From: Antiquaquibacter metalliresistens
GTDB lineage: Bacteria > Actinomycetota > Actinomycetes > Actinomycetales > Microbacteriaceae
DNA: 64,000 nucleotides
Direction: 5' to 3'
NCBI RefSeq assembly: GCF_029211225.1
Contig: NZ_JARGEM010000001.1
Location: forward strand, 496,001-560,000
In this document: positions 23,841 through 31,335 of the stretch, in pieces
Layout of the letters: every line of letters starts with the position of its first letter
Numbering within the stretch: position 1 is the stretch's first letter
Notes under the pieces: generated by a model
Told to the model about the DNA's origin: nothing
Seen by the model: the letters and a program-made list of their open reading frames with translations, nothing else
Database searches by the model: none
Program-made: the position numbers and the translations under genes

Positions 23841-24745
23841 CGGCACTCACCTATCGGTCACGTCGTCGCAGGCGCACGCCGGCGGCCATCGGGTGGTCGA
23901 CGCTCAAGGGGGTGGTGCTCGCCGCGGCCTGTGCGGTGGTGCTGATCCCGTTCGTCATGGTGATCTCCACCAGCCTGGCGGACCCCCAGCAGGTGAACGC
24001 GGCGGGCGGCTTCGTGCTCTGGCCCGAGCATCCGTCGTTCGCCGCGTACGAGGCGATCCTCTCCGGCGGGACGGTCACGCGGGCCGTGCTGGTGAGCATC
24101 GGGGTCACGCTCGTCGGCACCGCCGTCTCGCTCGCCTGCACCACGACGCTCGCCTACGCGCTCGCTCGCCCCGGCTCGTTCGCACACAAGCCGCTGCTGC
24201 TCATCGTGCTCTTCACGCTGTTGTTCAGCCCGGGCATGATCCCGACCTACCTCGTGGTGGCGCAGCTGGGTCTCATCGACAGCTGGTGGTCGCTCATCCT
24301 GCCCGTCGCCGTGAACGCCTTCAACGTGATCATCATGCGGGCGTTCTTCCTCGACCTGCCTCAGGACCTGTTCGAGTCGGCACGGCTCGACGGGGCCGGT
24401 GAGGTGCGCATCTTCCTGCGCATCGTGCTGCCGCTCTCCGGCGCGGTGATCGCCGTGGTCGGACTGTTCTACGCGGTCGCGTACTGGAACAACTTCTTCA
24501 ACGCGCTGCTCTATCTCAACGACACCGCGATGTGGCCGCTGCAGTTGATCCTGCGCACCTACGTGATCAACGGCAGCCCCCTCGGCGGCGACGCCCTCGG
24601 CGCGGGCGGCGAGGCGACGCAGCTGCCCCAGCAGTCCTTGCAGATGGCGATCCTGGTGCTGAGCATCGTGCCGATCCTGCTGGTCTACCCCTTCCTTCAG
24701 CGGCACTTCGCGAAGGGCGTGCTCGTGGGCGCCGTCAAGGGATGA
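23837..24745 (+). CDS. ABC sugar-importer permease (YtcP/LplC-like)
   Basis: 302 residues, six predicted membrane helices. The EAA-type loop is ESARLDGAGEVRIFLRIVLP near residue 190, and LLFSPGMIPTYLVVAQLGLIDSWW and PFLQRHFAKGVLVGAVKG at the end are typical of this permease class. It is the partner of the preceding permease and, by inference, of the binding protein at 18365. It overlaps both neighbours by ATGA junctions, including the GH92 gene downstream. Confidence 0.93.
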   Translation: MTALTYRSRRRRRTPAAIGWSTLKGVVLAAACAVVLIPFVMVISTSLADPQQVNAAGGFVLWPEHPSFAAYEAILSGGTVTRAVLVSIGVTLVGTAVSLACTTTLAYALARPGSFAHKPLLLIVLFTLLFSPGMIPTYLVVAQLGLIDSWWSLILPVAVNAFNVIIMRAFFLDLPQDLFESARLDGAGEVRIFLRIVLPLSGAVIAVVGLFYAVAYWNNFFNALLYLNDTAMWPLQLILRTYVINGSPLGGDALGAGGEATQLPQQSLQMAILVLSIVPILLVYPFLQRHFAKGVLVGAVKG

Positions 24746-27700
24746 GGGATGACTACGCGGAGTCGTTCGAGCGAGCGAACGACCCCGAGCCTCCGCCCCT
24801 GCCCGGACTCGCCACCTGGGTGGACTCCGGTCCGGACCGCGGCAGCACGGCCGCGCTCGGGCGCGGCTTCACGGGCCTGCACGCACTCGCCTTCCGGCAT
24901 CAAGCGGAGGAGGGCCAGGTCGATGCGGTCGTGCTCGCGAGCCCCCTCGCAGTTCGCGTGCACCCCGACTCCCAGCTGCGTTATCTGGTGTTCCCCGGTT
25001 CCGAATCGCAGCGACCGTTCGCCGCGACCGGGGTGAGCCTGGACCTGCTCTTCGACGACGGGTCTCGGGCCTCCGATCATGGGCTGCGCGACCAGATCGG
25101 GGCTGCGCTGCATCCCGCCGGGCAGTTGGCCGCACGTGCGCTCACACCGGACCAATGGAATCTCGTCGTCGTCGACCTCGGGGCGATGGCGGGTCGCACG
25201 GTGATCGCCGTCGAGCTGGTGGCGGTCGGGGCCGGGGTCTCTTGGGGCTGGATCGACGACGTCTCGATCGCTCGGGTGAACGAACCCGTCGGCCTGTCGC
25301 CCGCCGAGCTCGTGGATACTCGGCGGGGCACGAACTCGAGCCGCTCGGCCTCGCGCGGCAACACGATTCCGGCCACCGCCCTGCCGAACGGCTTCAACCT
25401 GCTCGTGCCGATGACCGACGCGACGTCGCAGAAGTGGCTGTACCAGTACTCGAGTGGGAACGGACCGGACAACCGGCCCCGCCTGGAGGCGCTGGGCATC
25501 TCCCACCAGCCGAGCCCATGGATGGGCGATCGCGACCAGTTGGCGATCATGCCGGCTCGCGCCGGAGACGAGGTGCTCGCACTCCCGAGCGCACGCGCCC
25601 TCGCCTTCGGGCACGCCGCCGAACAGGCGCGCCCCCACGAGTATCGGGTCGTCTTCGACTGCGGTCTGGAGGCGGCGATGGTTCCGACCATGCGAGGCGC
25701 CTGCCTCCGGTTCAGCGCATCGTTCGATCTCGCCGTGATCGTCGACAGGGTCGCCGGCGAATCGCGATTCGACATCGACGCCGACGGTCGGCTGTCCGGT
25801 TGGGTCGACGGCGGCACGGACCTCTCGGTCGGGCGCAGCAGGATGTTCGTCGCGGGGCGGTTCGACCGGCGCCCCGTGCACGTCGACGTCGCCCCCGATC
25901 GGGAGTCCGCGCTCGTCGCGCAGTTCGACGGGGATGTGGAGCTGCGCATCGCCACCTCGTACCTCTCGATCGAGCAGGCGGAGTTCAACCTGCGTGAGAC
26001 CGAGGAGGGCTACGACGCCGTCAGGAGGGCGGCGAAGGACGCGTGGGATCGCGTGCTCGGCGTGATCGAGGTGGAGGGCGCCCGGCACGACGACCGCGTC
26101 ACGCTCTACTCGAACCTCTACCGGCTCAATCTCTACCCGAACTGGTACGACGAATGCACCCCGACCGGTGAGCACCGCTACGCCAGTCCGGTGCTGCCGC
26201 AGCGCCCGTCGACGGACTCGACCACCGGGGCGCAGGTGCGCGACGGGCGCATGGCGGTGAACCACGGCTTCTGGGACACCTATCGCACGGTGTGGCCCGC
26301 CTACGCGCTGCTCTACCCCTCGCGAACCTCGGCGCTGATCGACGCGTTCATGCAGCAGTACCGAGACAGCGGCTGGATCGCGCGGTGGTCCTCGCCGGGT
26401 CACGCCGACCTGATGACCGGCACGAGCGCCGACGTGGCCTTCGCCGACGCGATCATCAAGTCGGTGTCGATCGCCGACGCCGACGAAGTGCTCGAGGCCC
26501 TGCTCAAGAGCGCGACCGTCGTGCCCCCGGCCGCGAATCTCGGGCGCAAAGGTCAGGCAGTGAGCCCGTTCCTCGGGTACGTGCCGAGCGGTGTCACCGA
26601 GAGCGCCTCCTGGACCACCGAGAACGCGATCAACGATGCCGGCATCGCGGCGTTGGCCGAGCACCTGGCCCGGGACGAGCGCACGAGCGGGGCGCGCCGC
26701 CGCGAACTCGAAGACCTCGCCCGGTATCTGCGCCACCGCTCGTCGGCCTACCGGCGCCTGTTCGACGCCGAGACCGGATTCCTGCGCGCCCGACGCGAGG
26801 ACGGAGCCTGGGACCCGCCGGGCTTCGACCCGGAGGAGTGGGGCGGCCCGTACACGGAGACCAACGCCTGGACCTTCGCGTTCCACGCCCCACACGACGG
26901 CGGAGGACTCGTGGAGGTCTTCGGCGGCCAGCGCGAACTCGCGGCGCGCCTCGACGCCTACTTCGGCACCGTGGAGACCGGAACGAAAGCGGGAACGTAC
27001 GGCGGCGTCATCCACGAGATGACCGAGGCACGCGACGTCAGGCTCGGGCAGTTCGGATTCAGCAACCAGCCTGCGCACGCCATGCCGTTCCTCTACCTCT
27101 TCGCGGGGCGTCCGTGGCGCACTCAGGAGCTGCTTCGCGATGTGCTCACGAGGCTGTTCCGCGGCAATGAGATCGGGCAGGGGTATCCCGGCGACGAGGA
27201 CAACGGCGAGATGTCGGCCTGGCACCTGTTCGGATGCCTCGGCCTCTACCCGTTGCACCTCGGCGCCGCGCGCTACGCCGTGACCGCGCCGTTGTTCCCC
27301 GCCGCGCGCGTGCGGCTCGAGTCCGGACGCGTCCTCTCGGTCATCGCGGACCGGCACGGCGCCGATCGACCGTACGTCTCCGAGGTGAGCTTCGACGGCG
27401 TTCCCCTGACATCCCCGTGGATCGACCACGAGCGGATCGCCGCGGGCGGCGTGCTCCGCTTCGTCATGAGCGATCGGCCCTCGGCCTGGGGGATCGTGCC
27501 GCCGCCCGCACCGCTGCCGTCGCCGTTGCGCGATCTCACGCGCGGCGCGACGGTGCGCACGGACGGTGGCGCCGACGCCTCAGCCCTCATCGACGACGAC
27601 GCACGCACCGACCTGGTGTTCCAGAGCGACCGCGTCACGGTCGAGCTCGAGCTCGCCGAGGGTCCGTCGAGCATCCTGCTCTACACCCTGACCTGCGCCG

Positions 27701-27921
27701 AAGCGTCGATGGCGCCGACGGGCTGGGAACTGCACGGGTGCACCGCCGATGGCTGGATCGCGATCGATGTCCGCCGAGACGAGCGGTTCCGCTGGCCTCG
27801 GCAGACCCGACCGTTCTCGGTGGCACCGCACCCGGCCTGCTCCGGCTATCGTCTGGTGCTGGAGGGCGGTGAGCGGGGGCTGGCGCTCGCCGAGTTCGAG
27901 CTGCTCGCCGAAGAGGACTAG
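24742..27921 (+). CDS. GH92 family exo-alpha-mannosidase, cytosolic
   Basis: 1059 residues. GH92 enzymes are calcium-dependent inverting alpha-mannosidases acting on N-glycan or mannan branches. Signs are DTRRGTNSSRSASRGNTIPA, GFWDTYRTVWPAYALLYP near residue 508, TETNAWTFAFHAPHDGGGL, and the hallmark GYPGDEDNGEMSAWHLFGCL near residue 817, which holds the catalytic acids. The last ~130 residues look like a discoidin (F5/8)-type domain. There is no signal peptide: the protein begins MRDDYAESFERANDPEPPP, so it should act on imported oligosaccharide. It is last in the operon, and its stop overlaps the stop of the convergent LacI gene. Confidence 0.93.
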   Translation: MRDDYAESFERANDPEPPPLPGLATWVDSGPDRGSTAALGRGFTGLHALAFRHQAEEGQVDAVVLASPLAVRVHPDSQLRYLVFPGSESQRPFAATGVSLDLLFDDGSRASDHGLRDQIGAALHPAGQLAARALTPDQWNLVVVDLGAMAGRTVIAVELVAVGAGVSWGWIDDVSIARVNEPVGLSPAELVDTRRGTNSSRSASRGNTIPATALPNGFNLLVPMTDATSQKWLYQYSSGNGPDNRPRLEALGISHQPSPWMGDRDQLAIMPARAGDEVLALPSARALAFGHAAEQARPHEYRVVFDCGLEAAMVPTMRGACLRFSASFDLAVIVDRVAGESRFDIDADGRLSGWVDGGTDLSVGRSRMFVAGRFDRRPVHVDVAPDRESALVAQFDGDVELRIATSYLSIEQAEFNLRETEEGYDAVRRAAKDAWDRVLGVIEVEGARHDDRVTLYSNLYRLNLYPNWYDECTPTGEHRYASPVLPQRPSTDSTTGAQVRDGRMAVNHGFWDTYRTVWPAYALLYPSRTSALIDAFMQQYRDSGWIARWSSPGHADLMTGTSADVAFADAIIKSVSIADADEVLEALLKSATVVPPAANLGRKGQAVSPFLGYVPSGVTESASWTTENAINDAGIAALAEHLARDERTSGARRRELEDLARYLRHRSSAYRRLFDAETGFLRARREDGAWDPPGFDPEEWGGPYTETNAWTFAFHAPHDGGGLVEVFGGQRELAARLDAYFGTVETGTKAGTYGGVIHEMTEARDVRLGQFGFSNQPAHAMPFLYLFAGRPWRTQELLRDVLTRLFRGNEIGQGYPGDEDNGEMSAWHLFGCLGLYPLHLGAARYAVTAPLFPAARVRLESGRVLSVIADRHGADRPYVSEVSFDGVPLTSPWIDHERIAAGGVLRFVMSDRPSAWGIVPPPAPLPSPLRDLTRGATVRTDGGADASALIDDDARTDLVFQSDRVTVELELAEGPSSILLYTLTCAEASMAPTGWELHGCTADGWIAIDVRRDERFRWPRQTRPFSVAPHPACSGYRLVLEGGERGLALAEFELLAEED

Positions 27922-28931
27922 GCCGGCCGCGCCGTGCTGGAGCGCACGATGAGCTCGTACGGCAGCGGGGTGTTGCTGAGCACCGCGTCGCGATGACCGG
28001 GGTTCAGCTGGTCCATCACCAGATCGACCGCCATGCGGCCCTGCAGCGCCGGGAACTGCGCGATCGTGGAGAGACCGAAGAACTCGCTCAACTCGTGGTC
28101 GTCGACGCCGATCACCGAGACATCCCCCGGAACCGACAGCCCCAGATCCCGCGCGGCGAGAATGGTACCCATCGCCATCTCGTCAGATGCCGCGAACACC
28201 GCCGTCGGGCGGGAGTGCGGGTTGCCCAGCAGCTGCTTGGCCGCCGCGTACCCGCCGGGCAGTGTGAAGTCCGCCGACTCGAACAGCTGCGGGTCGGGGG
28301 TGATGCCCGACTCGCGCAGCGCCTCCTCGAAACCGACGCGGCGCTTGCTGGGCACGTGGAAGTCCATCTCCGATTCGACGTTGCCGCCGATGTGGCCGAT
28401 CGTGCGGTGCCCTAGCGCGAGCAGGTGCTCGGTGGCGAGCTTCGCGACGGAGATGTCGTCGATGCTGAGCGTGCGCACGCCCTCGATGGAGCCGCCGATG
28501 CCCACGATGGGCTTGTCGAGGTCGTGCAGGCGGCCCACCTCGGACTCGGTGAGTTCCAGGGCGATGGCGACCACGGCATCCACGCGCTTGCGCAGCAGAA
28601 AATGCTCGAACACCGTGCGCCGCTCCTCGCCACCGCCGCCCAGGTTGTAGAGGGTGAGGTCGTAGCCGTGGCTGAGCAGCGCGCTCTCCGCGCCTTCGAG
28701 CACGGCGCCGTAGAACCAGCGATTGAGGAACGGGATGACGACGCCGACGTTCTTCGTGCGGCCCGTCGCGAGCCCCGAAGCGCTGGATGACACGACGTAT
28801 TGCAACTCGAGTGCCGCGGCGATCACCCGCTGCCGAGTGGCCTCGGAGACGTGCCCGTTGCCGCTGAGTGCGCGGGAAACCGTGGCCGTGGAGACGCCCG
28901 CGAGTTGCGCGACTGCGTTGATGCCGGTCAT
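27918..28931 (-). CDS. LacI-family transcriptional regulator
   Basis: 337 residues, a complete LacI/GalR repressor. The N-terminal domain INAVAQLAGVSTATVSRALS and hinge YVVSSSASGLATGRTKNVGV are standard; the effector domain has VDAVVAIALELTESE, LGHRTIGHIGGN and FAASDEMAMGTILAARDLGL. A strong GAGGAGGTGG Shine-Dalgarno lies 7 bases before the ATG. It is convergent with the GH92 gene and has no co-transcribed partner. It could be the repressor for the GCAAGCGCTTGC sites at 33075 and 58317, but nothing in the sequence proves that. Confidence 0.92.
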   Translation of the reverse strand: MTGINAVAQLAGVSTATVSRALSGNGHVSEATRQRVIAAALELQYVVSSSASGLATGRTKNVGVVIPFLNRWFYGAVLEGAESALLSHGYDLTLYNLGGGGEERRTVFEHFLLRKRVDAVVAIALELTESEVGRLHDLDKPIVGIGGSIEGVRTLSIDDISVAKLATEHLLALGHRTIGHIGGNVESEMDFHVPSKRRVGFEEALRESGITPDPQLFESADFTLPGGYAAAKQLLGNPHSRPTAVFAASDEMAMGTILAARDLGLSVPGDVSVIGVDDHELSEFFGLSTIAQFPALQGRMAVDLVMDQLNPGHRDAVLSNTPLPYELIVRSSTARPA

Positions 28932-29046
28932 GCGGGTCCACCTCCTCGCGAACAGGGTGATCCTACTGGTCACACCACGGCGCCGGAGCTTGTATCCTTG
29001 TTCAGCGCGTTCGGTCAGGTGCGATCCACGTGGTCGGAAGCGCCCC

Positions 29047-29128
29047 GGCAAGTTACCCAAGCGGCCAAAGGGAGCTGACTGTAAATCAGCCGTTTTCAAC
29101 TTCGGGGGTTCGAATCCCTCACTTGCCA
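29047..29128 (+). tRNA. tRNA-Tyr (GUA)
   Basis: An 82-base tRNA with acceptor GGCAAGT/ACTTGCC, anticodon GTA in stem CTGACT...ATCAGC, a long variable arm as expected for tRNA-Tyr, and T-arm GGGGTTCGAATCCC. CCA is not encoded (ACA follows). A strong hairpin terminator begins immediately after. Confidence 0.95.
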
Positions 29129-29168
29129 CACGAAGAAGGGCCCCGCTCAGGCGGGGCCCTTCTTCGTG
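29129..29168. terminator. Terminator after tRNA-Tyr
   Basis: Arms of 18 bases at 29129-29146 and 29151-29168 pair perfectly around the loop TCAG; the first arm is CACGAAGAAGGGCCCCGC and the closing arm gives a TTCTTCG run. Confidence 0.85.
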
Positions 29169-29193
29169 TGACGGGTGATCGGAGCACCTCAGT

Positions 29194-29208
29194 GGGAGTC
29201 GAATCCCT
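29194..29208 (+). repeat. tRNA T-arm-like fragment
   Basis: GGGAGTCGAATCCCT resembles the T-arm of the tRNA-Tyr about 85 bases upstream; ten bases (TCGAATCCCT) are identical. A similar and longer fragment follows tRNA-Met. Confidence 0.4.
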
Positions 29209-29272
29209 TCTTCGCTTCGCGTGGCGGGTGGTCGGTCGGGCCCCCTGACCCCGCCGGTCACGCCAACCCGCC

Positions 29273-29278
29273 TACGCT
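29273..29278 (+). promoter_or_regulatory. -10 element, leaderless start
   Basis: TACGCT ends 6 bases before the GTG at 29285. Confidence 0.5.
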
Positions 29279-29284
29279 GAACCC

Positions 29285-30082
29285 GTGAACACCGACCTGC
29301 TGTCCATCGCCCGCGACATCGCCCTGAGGGCTGGGGAGCTCGCCGCGCGGCGGCGTTCCGAGGGGGTGGAGGTCGCGGCATCCAAGTCGTCGTCGGTCGA
29401 CATCGTCACCGAGGCCGACCGTGAGACCGAGCGCCTGATCCGGGATGCCCTCGCCGAGGCCCGGCCGAACGACGGCTTCTTCGGCGAGGAGTCCGGGGCC
29501 GAGGCGGGCTCGAGCGGGCTGACCTGGCTCGTGGATCCGATCGACGGAACGGTGAACTTCCTCTACGGCATCCCGCACTACGCCGTGAGCATCGCCGTGG
29601 TCGAGGGTGAGCCCGACCCGCTGACCTGGACCGCGCTCGCCGGCTGCGTCGTCAACCCCGCCAGCGGCGAGCTGTTCACGGCGACCGCGGGCGGCGGGGC
29701 GTTCCTGGGCGAGCGGCGTCTGGCGGTGGCCCCGCCGGTGCCGCTGTCGCAGGCGCTGATCGGCACCGGCTTCGCCTACGCCTCCGAGGTGCGCGGCGAG
29801 CAGGGTGGGCTCATCGCCGCGCTGCTGCCGCACGTGCGCGACATCCGGCGGCTCGGCACGGCGTCGCTCGACCTGTGCTTCACCGCGGCGGGCCGGCTCG
29901 ACGCCTATTTCGAGCGCACGCTGAGCCCCTGGGACCATGCCGCCGGAGCGCTCGTCGCCCGGGAGGCCGGCGCGACGGTGAAGGGTCTGGGCGATGCCGC
30001 GCCGAGCCGGGAGTTCATCCTGGCGGGGCACCCGGAGGTCGCCCGCGCGCTCGAGGACATGCTGGCAGCCCTCTCCGAGTGA
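29285..30082 (+). CDS. suhB: Inositol monophosphatase family protein
   Basis: 265 residues, full length for the Mg2+-dependent inositol/histidinol phosphatase family. Metal-binding motifs are FFGEESG (about residues 63-69), WLVDPIDGTVNFLYGIPHYA, and the C-terminal LSPWDHAAGALVAREAGA. These fit hydrolysis of myo-inositol-1-phosphate; a histidinol-phosphate phosphatase cannot be excluded because actinobacterial HisN belongs to this family. GTG start is set by the -10 box 6 bases upstream. It is a single gene, 203 bases before an M23 peptidase. Confidence 0.88.
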   Translation: MNTDLLSIARDIALRAGELAARRRSEGVEVAASKSSSVDIVTEADRETERLIRDALAEARPNDGFFGEESGAEAGSSGLTWLVDPIDGTVNFLYGIPHYAVSIAVVEGEPDPLTWTALAGCVVNPASGELFTATAGGGAFLGERRLAVAPPVPLSQALIGTGFAYASEVRGEQGGLIAALLPHVRDIRRLGTASLDLCFTAAGRLDAYFERTLSPWDHAAGALVAREAGATVKGLGDAAPSREFILAGHPEVARALEDMLAALSE

Positions 30083-30132
30083 GACGCCACCGCTTGGCGT
30101 TCGTGAACGATGCGGGTACCCTGGGTGAATCC

Positions 30133-30151
30133 GTTATCGACGCGTTATAAA
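30133..30151 (+). promoter_or_regulatory. Direct repeat GTTAT-N6-GTTAT with -10-like TATAAA
   Basis: GTTAT at 30133 and 30144 are 11 bases apart, one helical turn, the spacing used by OmpR-type response regulators; TATAAA at 30146-30151 could be the -10 box. In actinobacteria MtrA controls cell-wall peptidases from GTTA-type direct repeats, so an MtrA site is a plausible reading. Confidence 0.4.
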
Positions 30152-30229
30152 TGTGCGCGTCATGCAACCCGAACACCGCGGCACCGCGTCGTCCGTGCGA
30201 CGATCGCCGCTTGAGGAGTTCCGCCCGTC

Positions 30230-30289
30230 ATGTCACTGAGCCCGAGTCCGACGCCGGTGACCTCGCATACCCGCGGCGGGCGCCTGTGA
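30230..30289 (+). CDS. Possible 19-residue leader peptide of M23 peptidase gene
   Basis: ATG 30230 opens 19 codons (MSLSPSPTPVTSHTRGGRL) after a GAGGAG Shine-Dalgarno at 30213-30218. Its TGA overlaps the likely GTG start of the peptidase (GTGA at 30286-30289). It may couple translation of the peptidase. Alternatively the peptidase reads from further upstream in its own frame and this is chance. Confidence 0.4.
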   Translation: MSLSPSPTPVTSHTRGGRL

Positions 30290-31332
30290 CGTTCGATTCG
30301 GACTCGCCGTTCGCGCGCCTCGGGCTCGACCCCGCGCCGGCGGCGCAGAACAGCCAGGTGCAGGGCGACCAGCCGTTGACGCGGCGCCAGGCCCGTGAGC
30401 GGGATGCCGCGGCATCCGCACCCCTGCAGGCGCCGGAGTACGTGGCGATCCGCACCGAGGCGCCAGCGCCGACGGCGGCCCAGGACTTCCCGACCCGCAG
30501 CGCCAACCGCGCCCCTGCGCCGAGCCGCTCCGCCAAGCCCGCGGCCGCGCCGACGTTCGCGGCGGCCCCGAAGCGGGCCGGTAAGGCGAGCACCGCCCCG
30601 CGCGGTCGCAAGGTGAAGGTCAAGTTCACCAAGGCCAAGCGGCCCAAGTCGAGCTTCGGATCGAAGTTCCTCTCGCTCGGTGCGCTGCTCGGTGCCGCTG
30701 CGCTGCTGGTCGGCATGTCCGTGCCGGCGAACGCGTTCATCGACACCTTCCACACCGGGGCCGGCGCCGGAGCCACGGCCGAGCCGGTCGACGGACAGTC
30801 GATGAAGGTCTCCGCGGATGTCGCGGGCGCCACCACGGCCCGCGACGGCTTCGAGGTGATCTCCTACGCCGAACTGCTGCGGCTGAAGTACTCCGGGCTC
30901 AGCTACGCCTACACCGCGACGACCGGCGCGGTGCGTTGGCCGTTCCCGTATCCCGTGCCGATCACCGACGGTTTCGGCTACCGCGAGTACAACGAGTTCC
31001 ACAACGGCGTCGACTTCGTCCCGGGCGCAGGCACCCCGATCTACGCGATCGCCGACGGCATCGTCACGACCGCCACCGAGCTCCAGTGGTCGTTCGGCAA
31101 CCACGTGATCATCCGGCACAATCTGGGCGGCGTGAACGTGGAGAGCCTCTACGCGCACATGCAGACCGGCTCGAGCCCGCTCACCGTCGGCCAGGAGGTC
31201 AAGGTCGGCGACTTCATCGGTCTCGTCGGCGACACGGGTCGCGCCTACGGCGCGCACCTGCACTTCGAGGTGCACATCGACGGCGTGCCCGTCGACCCCT
31301 ACGCCTGGCTGCAGGCGAACGCGGTCAACTGA
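30286..31332 (+). CDS. M23 family metallopeptidase (cell-wall endopeptidase)
   Basis: 348 residues. A long Pro/Ala-rich cytosolic N-terminus with Lys-rich KVKVKFTKAKRPKSSFGSKF leads to a membrane helix (about residues 128-150, ending VPANAF). The C-terminal M23/LytM domain has the zinc ligands in HNGVDFVPG and HLHFEVHIDG, with GFGYREYNEFHNG before and GDTGRAYGAHLHF. It would cut peptidoglycan stems at the cell surface. In-frame ATG 30151 and TTG 30211 exist upstream; GTG 30286 is favoured by the overlapping leader frame, but this start is uncertain. Its stop lies 3 bases from that of the convergent glucosidase. Confidence 0.87.
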   Translation: MTFDSDSPFARLGLDPAPAAQNSQVQGDQPLTRRQARERDAAASAPLQAPEYVAIRTEAPAPTAAQDFPTRSANRAPAPSRSAKPAAAPTFAAAPKRAGKASTAPRGRKVKVKFTKAKRPKSSFGSKFLSLGALLGAAALLVGMSVPANAFIDTFHTGAGAGATAEPVDGQSMKVSADVAGATTARDGFEVISYAELLRLKYSGLSYAYTATTGAVRWPFPYPVPITDGFGYREYNEFHNGVDFVPGAGTPIYAIADGIVTTATELQWSFGNHVIIRHNLGGVNVESLYAHMQTGSSPLTVGQEVKVGDFIGLVGDTGRAYGAHLHFEVHIDGVPVDPYAWLQANAVN

Positions 31333-31335
31333 GCG

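Noticed and set aside
24697-27429. 910-codon open frame on the strand opposite GH92
   Set aside because: Arg/Gly/His-rich with no family features; an antisense shadow that arises because of high GC in third positions of the real gene.
30083-30229. Cyclic di-AMP (ydaO-type) riboswitch before the M23 gene
   Set aside because: Such riboswitches often precede actinobacterial wall hydrolases, but the stretch is short and I could not find the conserved pairing elements.
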